Source of the DNA: Candidatus Riesia pediculicola
GTDB taxonomy: Bacteria > Pseudomonadota > Gammaproteobacteria > Enterobacterales > Enterobacteriaceae
Direction: 5' to 3'
DNA length: 64,000 nucleotides
Assembly (NCBI RefSeq): GCF_002073915.1
Contig: NZ_CP012841.1
Span: forward strand, 243,328-307,327
The notes under the pieces: generated by a model
Told to the model about the DNA's origin: nothing
The model's input: the letters and a program-made list of their open reading frames with translations, nothing else
The model's database searches: none
Translations under genes and position numbers: made by a program
Part shown: piece after piece, positions 9,210-20,200 of the stretch
Position numbering within the stretch: position 1 is the stretch's first letter
Layout: each line of letters begins with the position of its first letter

Positions 9210-10508
9210 ATGAACAGAAGCGTTGTAATATTAGGGGTACAATGGGGAGATGAAGGTAAGGGGAAAATAGTAGATTTAATGACAAGACATTCTAAATATG
9301 TTGTACGTTATCAAGGAGGAGATAATGCAGGACATACGATTTTTTTAAACGAAAAGAAATTGGTTCTTCATACCATTCCTTCTGGAATTTTATACGAAGG
9401 AGTTTTAAATCTCATTGCAAATGGAGTTATGATATCTTTAAAATCTCTAAGTGAAGAATTAGAGAGTTTAGAATCTCATGGGATTGATGCTGAGAACCGT
9501 CTGGCGATTTCCGGATCTTGTTTTCTAGTTTTACCACATCATGTTGCTATAGATCGAGCAAGAGAGAGAAGAGAGGGTAGTAAAATAGGTACTACACTTC
9601 GGGGAATGGGTCCGGCTTATGAAGATAAAGTTGCAAGAAGAGGATTGAAGTTATCCGATATCTTTCATGTAAAATATTTTCAAAAGAGATTAAAAGAGAT
9701 CATAGATTTTCATAATTTTCATCTCGTTCATTATTATCATTCTTCATCTATCGATTATCAGAAAACTTTAGAGGAGACTTTATACAATTCTAAAAGAATA
9801 CTAAAGATAGTAAAAGATGTTTCCGAAATACTTCACAAAGCTCATAAAAGATCCGAACCGGTAATATATGAAGGTGCTCAAGGAGCTATGTTAGATATTG
9901 ATCAAGGAACTTATCCATATGTAACTTCTTCTAATACCACATCTGGAGGAGTCTCTTTGGGATCAGGTATAGGACCGAAACGATGTATAGGTCATGTTTT
10001 GGGAGTAGTAAAAGCTTACTCTACTAGAGTAGGATTAGGTCCTTTTCCGACTGAGATAAATGGACCGATCGGAAAATATCTCAGAAAGAGAGGAATGGAG
10101 TATGGATCTACTACAGGTAGACCTAGAAGAGTAGGTTGGATTGATATTTTAATGATTAAGAAATCCATAGAATGTAACTCAATTTCTAGTTTTTGTTTAA
10201 CTAAATTGGATGTTTTGGATGGAGTAGAGACGATCAAAATTTGTGTATCTTATCAGAACAAACAAGGAAAAAGAATTTATACAATTCCTTCATCTTCAGA
10301 AGATTGGAAGAACATAGAACCGATATATGAAATTCTTCCAGGTTGGAAGAGGAGTCTTTATAAGACAAGAGATTATTGTCTTCTTCCAAAAGAGGCAATA
10401 TCTTATGTCAATCGAATAGAGGAATTAACTGGAATTTCTGTTTGTATCATTTCTACCGGTCCTTCTCGAGAAGATTCGATTATTATAAAAAATCCTTTTC
10501 ATCGTTGA
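9210..10508 (+). CDS. purA: adenylosuccinate synthetase
   Basis: GTP-dependent first committed step from IMP to AMP. The N-terminal GVQWGDEGKGK loop holds the catalytic Asp; RYQGGDNAGHT holds the catalytic His; GTTLRGMGPAYEDK, YEGAQGAMLDIDQGTYPYVTSS (in part) and GSTTGRPRRVGW bind IMP/GTP. The start at ATG 9210 is supported by AAGGA at 9194-9198 and by the family N-terminus; a TTG 42 nt upstream would only add an unrelated leader. 432 residues, full length. It follows hflC as in enterobacteria, with the nsrR/rnr region lost. Confidence 0.97.
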   Translation: MNRSVVILGVQWGDEGKGKIVDLMTRHSKYVVRYQGGDNAGHTIFLNEKKLVLHTIPSGILYEGVLNLIANGVMISLKSLSEELESLESHGIDAENRLAISGSCFLVLPHHVAIDRARERREGSKIGTTLRGMGPAYEDKVARRGLKLSDIFHVKYFQKRLKEIIDFHNFHLVHYYHSSSIDYQKTLEETLYNSKRILKIVKDVSEILHKAHKRSEPVIYEGAQGAMLDIDQGTYPYVTSSNTTSGGVSLGSGIGPKRCIGHVLGVVKAYSTRVGLGPFPTEINGPIGKYLRKRGMEYGSTTGRPRRVGWIDILMIKKSIECNSISSFCLTKLDVLDGVETIKICVSYQNKQGKRIYTIPSSSEDWKNIEPIYEILPGWKRSLYKTRDYCLLPKEAISYVNRIEELTGISVCIISTGPSREDSIIIKNPFHR

Positions 10509-10662
10509 TATCAATATTTTGATCTTTAAAGAAGAGGTTGAAATAGATATCATTCCATTTAGAATTAAAGTAAAGATTTTAGTGACATTGAAAAACATAG
10601 AGATCGTTTTTCAAATTCGATAGCTTGTAGATTAAACAATTCTTTCATCGATATCTCTTTAT

Positions 10663-11442
10663 ATGTCAAAAAAGATAATTTATGGAATTCATACAGTCAA
10701 TTCATATTTAAATGATAAAAATGTAGTGTTTGAACTCGTGTATATTCTAAAGAATAGTAGGAATAATAGAATCTTTCAAATTAAAAAAAAATTGGAGTCT
10801 TTTGGAGTTTCTATCAGATTAGTCAATAGAAGATTCCTAGATCATCTTTCAAATTACATTTCACATCAAGGAATCCTCGCTGTTATTAATTGTTTTCAGA
10901 AGAAGGCTTCAATGAACATTTTGAATAAAATACCTTTTCAAAAAAAAATATTGTTTTTGATCTTGGATGGAATTACAGATGTAAGAAATCTAGGTTCTTG
11001 CTTAAGAACAGCTCATTTTTTTGGGGTAGACGCAGTGATAGTCTCCAAAAATCGATCTGCTAGAATAAATGAAATAGTTGAGAAAGTTTCTTGTGGAGCT
11101 TCAAGATATGTTCCGATGATTCGAACTAATCTAGTCAATTGTATAGAAAAATTGAAGAAATATGATGTTCAAGTACTAGGAACAGATGAAAAGGCTAATC
11201 GTAGCATATATGATCTTGAAATCAATGAAAAGAAAATTGCAATTATCGTTGGAAATGAGGAAAAAGGTATACGACAGATTATCAAAAAGAATTGTTCTCG
11301 ACTATTCAGAATTCCTACCAAAAAACAGACGTCTTCTTTGAACGTTTCAGTTACAGCTGGAATATTTTTATTTGAAGTTTGTCGTCAAAGAAAGGATTCG
11401 GTTTTTGAGACTGAAGATCTTTTTTTCGATAAGAACATTTAG
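10663..11442 (+). CDS. rlmB: 23S rRNA 2'-O-ribose G2251 methyltransferase RlmB
   Basis: SpoU/TrmH-class (SPOUT knot) methyltransferase. An N-terminal substrate-binding domain begins IYGIHTVNSYL. The three SPOUT motifs follow: LDGITDVRNLGSCLRTAHFFG (motif 1, in part), IVGNEEKGIRQ (motif 2) and SSLNVSVTAGIFLFE (motif 3). 259 residues against ~243 in E. coli. It lies 154 bp after purA and 79 bp before the S6 start, in the normal enterobacterial order. No strong ribosome-binding site is visible before the ATG. Confidence 0.94.
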   Translation: MSKKIIYGIHTVNSYLNDKNVVFELVYILKNSRNNRIFQIKKKLESFGVSIRLVNRRFLDHLSNYISHQGILAVINCFQKKASMNILNKIPFQKKILFLILDGITDVRNLGSCLRTAHFFGVDAVIVSKNRSARINEIVEKVSCGASRYVPMIRTNLVNCIEKLKKYDVQVLGTDEKANRSIYDLEINEKKIAIIVGNEEKGIRQIIKKNCSRLFRIPTKKQTSSLNVSVTAGIFLFEVCRQRKDSVFETEDLFFDKNI

Positions 11443-11521
11443 TTGAAATTTTTGTTAAAAAAAATATAATGAAGAGAAATTTTTGTTTTTAAAAAAAATT
11501 TTTGATCGTTCGGAGAAAAAT

Positions 11522-11893
11522 ATGAATCATTATGAGATCGTCCTCATGATCCATCCTGACAAAAGCAATAGAATAGATAAAATATTAACTTCTCTAAAAA
11601 ATAATGTTAAAGAAATGAGCGGAACTATACATCGGTTAGAAGATTGGGGAAGAAAACAATTATCTTATCCAATATTCAAATTGCATAAAGCTCATTATAT
11701 TTTGATTAACTTAGAGATATCTAAAGAATTCATTCAAGAAATCAAAGATGAGTTTAGATCGGAAGAATCTATCATTCGGAACATAATTTTGAAAGTTAAT
11801 AAACCAATTTCGAAACCATCTCTGATGATAAATTGTAAAGAAGTTGAGAATGATCCAAAAGAGAATGTTCATGAAAAATCATTAAAAAAATGA
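11522..11893 (+). CDS. rpsF: 30S ribosomal protein S6
   Basis: Binds S18 on the platform of the 30S subunit. It starts MNHYEIVLMIHPDKS and carries the diagnostic HRLEDWGRKQLSYPI and KLHKAHYILINLE. The start is fixed by GGAG at 11512-11515; the frame is open 39 nt further upstream but that leader is not S6-like. The C-terminal tail is basic rather than the long acidic tail of E. coli S6. priB, normally next, is missing. Confidence 0.97.
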   Translation: MNHYEIVLMIHPDKSNRIDKILTSLKNNVKEMSGTIHRLEDWGRKQLSYPIFKLHKAHYILINLEISKEFIQEIKDEFRSEESIIRNIILKVNKPISKPSLMINCKEVENDPKENVHEKSLKK

Positions 11894-12051
11894 AAGTATG
11901 ATGATATAGATAAAATCAATTAATTTTTCTAAGTTGGAACGTATTAGTTTTAAAGAGAAATAATGTTTTCTTTTTCAGATTTCTTTGACGGAATAAAGAA
12001 ATCAAGGATTTATTAGAAAAATAGTGATATTTTTAAATTTAAATCAAAGAG

Positions 12052-12093
12052 AAAATCAAAATTTTCTCAAATTGAGAAATTTGATTTTTTTAA
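12052..12093 (+). terminator. inverted repeat with T-run between rpsF and rpsR
   Basis: An imperfect hairpin: left arm about ATCAAA + TTTCTC, right arm GAGAAATTTGAT, with a 2-nt bulge and an AAATT loop, followed by a run of T. It has the form of an intrinsic terminator but lies inside the S6-S18-L9 cluster, in the gap left by priB. It could attenuate or stabilise the operon mRNA. Function is inferred from shape only. Confidence 0.4.
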
Positions 12094-12151
12094 TCAAATA
12101 AGATAAATTTCTATATATAAAAAATTAAAATTTAAAAAAACAGGGTATCTG

Positions 12152-12382
12152 ATGAAACACAATTTTTTTCGAAGAAAAAAATTTTGTCGCTTTACAGCAG
12201 AAAAAGCAAGAGAGATAGACTATAAAGATATTGAAAAATTGAGAAATTATATTACAGAAAGCGGAAAAATTGTTCCAAGTAGAATTACAGGAACAAAAGT
12301 AAAGTATCAAAGAAAGTTATCGAGAGCAATTAAAATAGCTAGGTATCTTGCTCTATTACCGTATACTGATCGTCATTCTTAG
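12152..12382 (+). CDS. rpsR: 30S ribosomal protein S18
   Basis: Partner of S6 in the 30S platform. 76 residues, nearly identical in layout to E. coli S18: [22 protein letters not shown] (in part), [42 protein letters not shown]. An AGGG sequence about 8 nt before the ATG is a good ribosome-binding site. rplI follows 40 bp downstream. Confidence 0.98.
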   Translation: MKHNFFRRKKFCRFTAEKAREIDYKDIEKLRNYITESGKIVPSRITGTKVKYQRKLSRAIKIARYLALLPYTDRHS

Positions 12383-12422
12383 GAATATCTAAAAAAGTAT
12401 TTCAAATTTCAGGTGAATCGAC

Positions 12423-12875
12423 ATGGTTAGAGTCATCTTATTGAAAAAAAAGAACAAACTTGGAAATTTCGGAGATCTTTTGGAAGTTAGATCTGGATAC
12501 GCAAGAAACTACCTTTTTCCAAAGGGTTTAGCTACCATTGCAACTCAAGAAAACATTGATATGATTCAAAAAGAGGTTAGTTCCTTAGAAAGGAAATTCC
12601 AATTGAATCTTATAGAAGCAGAGAAGAAAGCAAAAAAAATTAGTTCTTTGAAAGAAATTAAGATTTACGTAAAATCTAAAAGTTCTGGAAGAATTTTCGG
12701 TTCAGTTGGACCTTTGGAAATTTGTAAAAAAATGAAAGAATTGGGTTTTTCAGTTCGAAAAAATGAGATAAAAATCAAAGATGGACCTTTTCGAAAAGTA
12801 GGGTTGTATCGGATTACTTTTGTCTTTTTTCAAAACATAACTTCTAAAATTAATTTACGTATCGTTTCTTTTTAA
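12423..12875 (+). CDS. rplI: 50S ribosomal protein L9
   Basis: L9 spans the L1 stalk base and the neighbouring ribosome. The N-domain has VILLKKKNKLGNFGDLLEVRSGYARNYLFPKGLA (shown in part, the family signature). A long charged helix then leads to the C-domain with SSGRIFGSVGPLEI. AGGTG precedes the ATG by about 8 nt. 150 residues, full length. Last gene of the S6-S18-L9 cluster. Confidence 0.97.
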   Translation: MVRVILLKKKNKLGNFGDLLEVRSGYARNYLFPKGLATIATQENIDMIQKEVSSLERKFQLNLIEAEKKAKKISSLKEIKIYVKSKSSGRIFGSVGPLEICKKMKELGFSVRKNEIKIKDGPFRKVGLYRITFVFFQNITSKINLRIVSF

Positions 12876-13020
12876 CTTTTATTCGAATATTTTTAGAAAA
12901 GGGATTTTTATCAGTTTAAGTTAAGTATTCATCTCTCTCATCAAGGATCTACTTCAGTTTTTATAGAGTTATTTTTTTAGATTGATTAGTTTTTAAAATT
13001 ACGGATTTATTTGGAGTACT

Positions 13021-14013
13021 ATGAAAATTGTTTTGTATAGCGTTAGATCGTATGAAAAAATTTTTTTTGAAAAATTGAATCGTAAAAATGGATTTAACCT
13101 GGATATACAATACTTGAGTTGTAGATTAAACAAGAATACGATTGAAAAATCCAATGGATCTAAAGTGATATGCACTTTTATTCATGATATGATTGATGAA
13201 GAGATTTTACAATTTCTTTTCATTTCAGGAGTTCGATTGATCGCTTTACGATGCACAGGGTTTGACCATGTGGATCTTGAATCTGCCAAAAAAATTGGAA
13301 TCAAAGTGGTTCATGTTCCAGGTTATTCTCCAGAATCCATTGCAGAATATGCTGTTTCTTTAATATTGTACGCTAGTAGAGGACTTTATCTTTCTTCAAA
13401 TGAAGAGATTGAAGAGGTTAGAGATACTTTAAAAGATCAGGTCATTGGAGTCATAGGAACTGGAAGAATAGGTTCAATCACTTTAAAAATTTTGAAAGGA
13501 TTTGGTTCAAAGTTGTTAGCATATGATCCGATTCCAAATCGAGAAATCGTTTCAGAAACTGGCATAAATTATGTGAGTATGGATGATCTTTTAAGTTATT
13601 CTCATATAATCAGTTTGCATTGTCCTTTGAATCAAGAAAACTACCATCTAATTAACAAAGATTCTTGTCAAAGAATGAAAGATGGAGTTATCTTAATAAA
13701 TACCAGCCGTGGAGAACTCATCGACTCAGAATCTGTTCTTTTAGCTATGAAATCTGGAAAAATTCGATTTTTTTGTTCAGATGTGTTTGAAAAAGAATAT
13801 TTTTTAGAAAATGAAAATAATTGTCCCCTTAAAGAGGAACATCAAGTTTACAAAGATATTTTTAGATCTTTTAAAAAACAAAGGAACTTTTTTTTCACAA
13901 GACATAGAGCTTTTCTAACTAAATCTTCTTTGAGGAAAATTGCGAAAATTACCTTGTCTAATATTAATGATTTTCGAAATGGATCATCGTCTCTCAAATA
14001 CGAGTTAACTTAA
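13021..14013 (+). CDS. ldhA: D-lactate dehydrogenase, fermentative
   Basis: NADH-dependent reduction of pyruvate to D-lactate. The Rossmann motif is GVIGTGRIGSITLKILKGFG. The catalytic set is present: Arg in NTSRGELIDS, Glu in DVFEKEYF, His in FFTRHRAFLT. It matches E. coli LdhA along its length (MKIVLYSVRSYEK, IALRCTGFDHVDL, SLHCPLNQENYHLI) apart from a deletion of about five residues just before the Rossmann fold. The usual TGHQAF around the catalytic His is TRHRAF here. Its end overlaps the end of tsaB by 4 bp on the other strand. It suggests the symbiont can re-oxidise NADH by fermentation. Confidence 0.92.
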   Translation: MKIVLYSVRSYEKIFFEKLNRKNGFNLDIQYLSCRLNKNTIEKSNGSKVICTFIHDMIDEEILQFLFISGVRLIALRCTGFDHVDLESAKKIGIKVVHVPGYSPESIAEYAVSLILYASRGLYLSSNEEIEEVRDTLKDQVIGVIGTGRIGSITLKILKGFGSKLLAYDPIPNREIVSETGINYVSMDDLLSYSHIISLHCPLNQENYHLINKDSCQRMKDGVILINTSRGELIDSESVLLAMKSGKIRFFCSDVFEKEYFLENENNCPLKEEHQVYKDIFRSFKKQRNFFFTRHRAFLTKSSLRKIAKITLSNINDFRNGSSSLKYELT

Positions 14014-14708
14014 AATTCCTTGAAATAAACTGGATATAATTCTTCTACTAGTCGGATATTTCCGTCTTCCCAAGCTTGATTTGCTAAAATTGCCAGATCT
14101 ATAGCGTTCGGAAAAAGAGAGACTTTTTGATTTTCTTTTATAGATATTTTTTTATTTTTGAAGAATATAGAAAAGTTTGGATGTATTGAACTTTCTAGAT
14201 TTTTTGAACGACATTCCATCCAAAAGATTGTCCAATCCCTAAGTTGATCAATTTTAGATAATACGTTCTTCAAAAATAGAGTTTGATTATCTATTATTTC
14301 GATCCATCTTTTTTTTTGAAGTTGAAAGGAAGAAAAATTTACTCTATTCTGATTGATTCTCAAACATACTACAACTCTTTTAGAACCTAAGCAACGGTAT
14401 AAACCCTGAGCTATCACCATGGAAGAAGAAAAAGATGCGATGGGTACGTTTATTGCAATTGCCATAGCTTGTGTCGTTCCTACAGATATTCTGGTATTCG
14501 AAAAGCCTCCTGGTCCTTCAGTACAAGCTAAAAGATCGATTTCTTTTAGTTGAGATTGAGATCTTCTTAAACAAGTCTCTACTAAAGGTAGGATTTTTTG
14601 AATATGTTCTTTATTCGATTTGACTTCTTCAAAAAATATTTTATTTTTTTTGAACAAACAAACGGAACAAAATTGCATCGTAGTTTCTATCGATAATATT
14701 TTTGTCAT
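14010..14708 (-). CDS. tsaB: tRNA threonylcarbamoyladenosine scaffold TsaB
   Basis: Inactive paralogue of TsaD that, in the TsaBDE complex, helps make t6A37 on ANN-decoding tRNAs. It begins MTKILSIETTMQFCSVCLF (ASKHA fold) and carries ACTEGPGGFSNTRISVGTTQAMA (in part), the family signature corresponding to YGRGPGSFTGVRIG. 232 residues, full length. tsaE is not found in its expected place near miaA, so the complex may be completed from elsewhere in the genome. Confidence 0.92.
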   Translation of the reverse strand: MTKILSIETTMQFCSVCLFKKNKIFFEEVKSNKEHIQKILPLVETCLRRSQSQLKEIDLLACTEGPGGFSNTRISVGTTQAMAIAINVPIASFSSSMVIAQGLYRCLGSKRVVVCLRINQNRVNFSSFQLQKKRWIEIIDNQTLFLKNVLSKIDQLRDWTIFWMECRSKNLESSIHPNFSIFFKNKKISIKENQKVSLFPNAIDLAILANQAWEDGNIRLVEELYPVYFKEF

Positions 14709-15550
14709 TTTCTTTTAACCAATTCAGATCTATGAAATCAAGTTTTTTAAAAGGTAAAGAATTTTTTCATGATATATAGTTTATTTTAAATATAAAAAGT
14801 TCAGAAAATACCCTTTTTAGAAAGAAAAAATTTTCTATTATTCTATCATTATATCTCTATCTTTCTGAATAATTTGAAATACATTGTCACTCATCATTTT
14901 CGATTAATTGAATATTATTGAGGTAGTGATTATTTTCTTTAAGTTAGTTCGATTTTTTTTTAAAATTTCAACACTGGAAGATGTTTTTGGTTTAATCTTT
15001 TGAAAAAGGATTTATGATTCAAGGACTATCGAAAACTGTCTGCTCCATTTTTCACACAAAATAGGAAATCTATAAAACTACTTGTTGAGGTAAAATTAAT
15101 CTGTCTAAAGATTGGATTCGTCTCATCTACTTTTTTTTAGAAAATCGTTTTAAAGATAATTTTCTATTTGTTTCGATGTACAATCTTTCAGGATTCTAAA
15201 TATTGATCAATCGGACTTTTTAAAAAAGAAAAATAAAAAAGTTCAAAAAAACTGTCTCTTTTTAACGAAAAGAAAATGTTTTATGCCAAAAAAATATCTG
15301 TTGTTTGATGAATATTTTATATTTATGTAGATTATTATTCCGAGATTAGAATAAACTGAATTTAGTCTTGATTTTTGAAAAAGTATCTATAAATGAAGAG
15401 ATCAGAACGGGTATTTTATGTTAAAATTTCATCGAATTGAATGAATTGAAATATAAAAATTTATATGAAACAAGGAATGAAAGAATAAAAAATTGAGTAT
15501 TCTTAAAATTACCTTTGTTACTTGATTAAGATTTTTAATGGAGAATGATC
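14709..15550. other. long divergent spacer tsaB-pepA
   Basis: 842 bp of AT-rich DNA with frequent stops in all frames. It includes the promoters of two divergent genes; a T9 run lies near 14953. I see no RNA motif or protein remnant. It is probably eroded ancestral coding DNA. Confidence 0.5.
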
Positions 15551-17077
15551 ATGAAATTTGAAGTTAGAAAAGGAAATCTTCAAGGAGAAAAATCTCCTTT
15601 TGATTGTATCATTACAGAATTTTTTAAAGAAAATAAACTTTCGAAATTGAGTAAAGAAATTGATTCTTCTAGTCATGGATATATTTATAAAATTCTTCTC
15701 AGGGAAAAGACAGAAGCGGAAATTGGGAAAAATATGTTGTTGTACGATGTTCCAAATATAATTTCTAAAAAAGTACTTCTAGTTGGATGTGGAAATCTTG
15801 GAAATTTGGATAAATTTCAATATAGAAAGATCTTGAGGAAGTCGTTTCAAGAAATTCTTCAAATTAATTCGAAAAGAATCATCTGTAATTTGACATCGCT
15901 TCAAGTAAAGGAGACTCATGAATATTTCAAAATACGATATGCAATAGAAATTCTTAAAGAGTTGTGTTATAGATTCGATGAATTTAAAAAAAATAGCCAG
16001 AAAAAAAATATTCATCTTCAAAAAATTATTTTTTACTTAGGAAATGAAGATGACATTTCAATTGGAAAGATAGCTATCAAACATGCTGTGATAATTTCTT
16101 CTGGAGTGACGTGGACGAAAGATCTTTCAAATATGCCAGCGAATATTTGCAATAGTACTTTTCTGAGTGAAAGAGCAAAAGGATTGGAAAAAAAGTATAA
16201 AAAAATTAAAACTGAAATCGTTTCGAAAGAAGAAATGGCTCGAAAGGATATGAATGCTTATTTGTCGGTCGGAATGGGGTCAAAAAATGATCCAATCATG
16301 GCTATAATAAATTATCAAGGTGATGTGAGTTGTAAGGAAAATAAGAAAGGACCACTGGTTTTGATAGGAAAGGGGTTGACTTTTGATTCTGGAGGAATAT
16401 CAATAAAACCTTCTTCTGGAATGGAGCAGATGAAATTTGATATGTGTGGTGCTGCTACCGTGTATGGAGTTATGAGATGTGTTGCAGAACTAGATCTTCC
16501 TATTCATTTGATCGGAATATTAGCTTGTTGTGAGAATATGCCTGATGGTATGTCTTATCGTCCCGGAGATATCATTAGAACCATGTCTGGAAAAACAGTA
16601 GAAGTCATCAACACTGATGCAGAAGGAAGATTGGTTCTATGTGATGTGTTAACATATGTTAGAAAGTTTAATCCAGATCTTGTCATAGATATCGCAACTT
16701 TAACTGGATCTTGTGTAGTAGCTTTGGGTGACGTATATACAGGAATGATGACTAATGATCAGAAGTTAGTATCGTCTTTTATTAGATCTTCTGAAAGAAG
16801 TATGGATAAAATATGGCAATTACCTTTAGGAAGAGAGTTGAAAAAATATATTCGATCCGACTGCGCGGATATTGCAAACTCGAATAACCTTTCAGGAGGA
16901 GGAGCGATTTCAGCCGGATATTTTCTGAACAGTTTCGTTGAAAACCAGTACAGATGGGTTCATCTAGATATTGCTGGAACTGCATGGAAATCTAATAGAT
17001 CCGATGGATCTACAGGAAGAACAGTTCCATTACTTCTACAGTTTATTTTAGATTGTTTACGGATATCTCCTAGATAG
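15551..17077 (+). CDS. pepA: leucyl aminopeptidase PepA
   Basis: M17 hexameric dizinc aminopeptidase; E. coli PepA also binds DNA in Xer recombination and carAB control. Metal and catalytic residues lie in LVLIGKGLTFDSGGISIKPS (K, D), MEQMKFDMCGAA (D) and VINTDAEGRLVLCD (D, E). GGAG at 15540-15543 sits 7 nt before the ATG at 15551; an earlier ATG at 15545 is too close to it. 508 residues, full length. holC, usually between pepA and valS, is absent. Confidence 0.96.
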   Translation: MKFEVRKGNLQGEKSPFDCIITEFFKENKLSKLSKEIDSSSHGYIYKILLREKTEAEIGKNMLLYDVPNIISKKVLLVGCGNLGNLDKFQYRKILRKSFQEILQINSKRIICNLTSLQVKETHEYFKIRYAIEILKELCYRFDEFKKNSQKKNIHLQKIIFYLGNEDDISIGKIAIKHAVIISSGVTWTKDLSNMPANICNSTFLSERAKGLEKKYKKIKTEIVSKEEMARKDMNAYLSVGMGSKNDPIMAIINYQGDVSCKENKKGPLVLIGKGLTFDSGGISIKPSSGMEQMKFDMCGAATVYGVMRCVAELDLPIHLIGILACCENMPDGMSYRPGDIIRTMSGKTVEVINTDAEGRLVLCDVLTYVRKFNPDLVIDIATLTGSCVVALGDVYTGMMTNDQKLVSSFIRSSERSMDKIWQLPLGRELKKYIRSDCADIANSNNLSGGGAISAGYFLNSFVENQYRWVHLDIAGTAWKSNRSDGSTGRTVPLLLQFILDCLRISPR

Positions 17078-17242
17078 ATTTTTTTAGAAGATTTAGATGT
17101 CTCATGAAATGACGATTCGATAAGAATTAAGAAACGGATGATTTTTTTGTATCGAATTGAAAATTTTTTTGTTTTTTTGATTTTTTGGAATTACTTTTTC
17201 AAAAATTATGGAATTTTTAAGAAATCTTTTAAAGAACACAAA

Positions 17243-20200
17243 ATGAAAGAACTTGAAAAGATATATAAAACAATTGTAGAAAAATCTAATCTTCTATTCG
17301 ATAAAAACTATTCTCCAGAAGAAATAGAAAGAACTATCTATCAGTTCTGGAAATCAAAGGGATTTCTTGAAAGCGAATTTCCTAAGAAAGATCAAAAAAC
17401 GTTTTGTATCGTTGCTCCTCCTCCGAATATTACGGGAAAACTTCACATTGGACACGCTCTACAATATTCGATCATAGATATGATGATACGATATCGAAGG
17501 ATGCGAGGGGATTCCACATTATTGAAGTGTGGAATTGATCATGCTGGAATTGCAACTCAGATTGTCGTAGAGAAATATATACTTGATCGATACAAAAAAA
17601 ACAGGATAGATTTCGGAAAGAAAGAATTCATCAAGAAGATCTGGGATTGGAAAAAAGAAATAGTTCAAATTATGGATCTTCAGATGAGATGTTTAGGTAA
17701 CTTAGTTCCGAAAAGATATAAATTTACGATGGATCAAGATGTTTCCGAAGCTGTTACTTCAGCGTTCATCAAATTATATGAAGATCGATTAATTTATCAG
17801 GCTAAAAAATTGGTCAACTGGGATCCTAAGTTAAAAACTGTTATTTCCGATTTAGAAGTTGGAACTGAGAGATTGGAAAAAATAATGTGGTATATTCGAT
17901 ACCCGATCATAGGAGAAGAACATAGACTTGAAGAAGATCGAAAATTCATTGTGATAGCAACTTCTGATCCAGAAACGATCTTTGGAGATTCTGCTGTAGC
18001 TGTACATCCATCTGATAATAATAAGAAACACCTAGTTGGACGAGAAGTTTCAATACCGATAGTGAATCGAAAAATACCAATTATTTCAGACTCATTCGTA
18101 GATATGAAAAAAGGTACTGGATTTGTAAGGATTACTCCAGCTCATAACTTTCAGGATTACGAAGTATCGATCAATCATGATCTTCCGATCATCGAAATAT
18201 TTGATAAAAATAGAAATATGCAAGAATTTGCAAGGGTTTTCTTTCATTCAAAAGAAAAAGAGATGAGTAAATTTCATATTCCATCTTTTTTTCGAAAAAA
18301 GGATGATATGAAGGTGAGAAGAGAGATTCTGGAACATCTGGAGTCTTCGAATTTACTGGTTGGAAATAAGAAATATATTTCGAAAGTAAATTATAGCGAA
18401 CGGAGTAAATCAAGAACTTATCCTATTCTAACAGATCAGTGGTTTATTAAAGTCAAACCCTTTATACAGGAAGCTATTTCTGCTGTTAGAGATAAGAGAA
18501 TTGAATTTTTTCCAAAAAAATATGAAAATATTTACTTCTCTTGGATGAAGAGAATGAAGGATTGGTGTATATCAAGACAGTTATGGTGGGGTCATAGAAT
18601 ACCTATATGGTATGACGAATCTAGAAAGATTTACGTGGGAAATAATGAAGAAGATGTTCGAAGAAAATATTTTTTAAAAAAAAATACAAAGTTGATTCAA
18701 GAAAAAGATGTTTTGGATACATGGTTTTCTTCTTCTTTATGGATTTTTGTGTCTTTTGGATGGCCTAAAAAAAACAAGAGTTTATCTGCTTTCCAGCCTA
18801 CCGACATTTTAGTGAGCGGTTTTGACATCATATTTTTTTGGATATCTAGAATGATTATGATGACAATGTATTTCATCAAAGATGAGAAAGGATGTGGAAA
18901 AGTACCTTTCAGAAAAGTTTATATAACAGGATTGATATGCGATCAAGATGGACAAAAAATGTCTAAATCAAGATCTAACATAGTAGATCCAATTTCATTC
19001 ATAGGAAGATATCCAAAAGAATTCTCTAAATTGATGATATATTATCGAAGGACTGAAACCAGTCGAGATATGCACTTTTCTTCTTTTCAAAATCAGAAAG
19101 GGGTTCAAGATCAGAAAAAGATCAGGTTATTGGGTGCAGATTCTTTAAGGTTGACGTTAATTTCTTTATCTTCCGGATCTAGAAAGATATATTGGAATAC
19201 AAATCAATTATACGGATATCAAAATTTTTGCAATAAGCTATGGCATGCTAGTAGATTTATACTGAATAACGTTGGTCAAGAAGGTCAGAATGTTTTAAAA
19301 GATCATTGCAAAAAAAAATTTTCTTTGGATCGGTGGATTATCTTTAAATTAAAAGAGACGGTTAGTTTATATCGAATAGCTTTGGATTCATTTCGATTTG
19401 ATATGGCGTCTAAGATTTTATATAAGTTCGTTTGGAATCAATTTTGTGATTGGTATCTAGAGTTTTCAAAAATTTCCATTCAGGATGGAGACAAAGAAAG
19501 AAAAATTTCTGTTAAAAATACACTTCTTATGGTATTAGAAGAAATTTTAAAGTTATCTCATCCGATGATACCTTTTGTCAGCGAGTTTATTTGGCAGAAC
19601 ATTCTTCAAATAAAAAAGATCGACAACAAAAAAAGTTTTTCTTCTATTTTAGAAAATTCATTTCCGATCGGAATTCAATTAAAAGAACTTAAGGAGAAAA
19701 AAAACATAAAGTTATGTTTTGAAGTAGAATTGATTAAAAGATTCATATCAACTTTGAGAAATCTCAAGTCTCAATTTAACTCTTCTGAAGAAAAAATCTT
19801 CAAAATATTGATTACTAAATTTTCTAAAAACGAGATAAGAAAAATTTTTTATCGATATTTTCGATTTATAAACCAGATGATCAAAATTCCCATATTTATC
19901 ATCGAAGACGAAGACAATGAAGATAAAAAAGTTCAATATCATCATTTTTTAATCAAGTCTTTTGAAAATTTATTAGAACTCAGAATTGTGTTTTTCAATC
20001 CTTCAAAGGACGATGATCCACATTTCCTAGACGAAAAAAAATTGAGAAAGAAGTTAGATAAATTAGAAAAGGAGAAGGAAATTCTCCAAAGGGATCTCAA
20101 GAACATTCAATTTTTAAAAAAAGCTCCAAAAAAAATTATAGTAATGAGAGAAAGAAGAATTCAGTCAATACTTGAACAAAGAAAGATCTTATTACGATTA

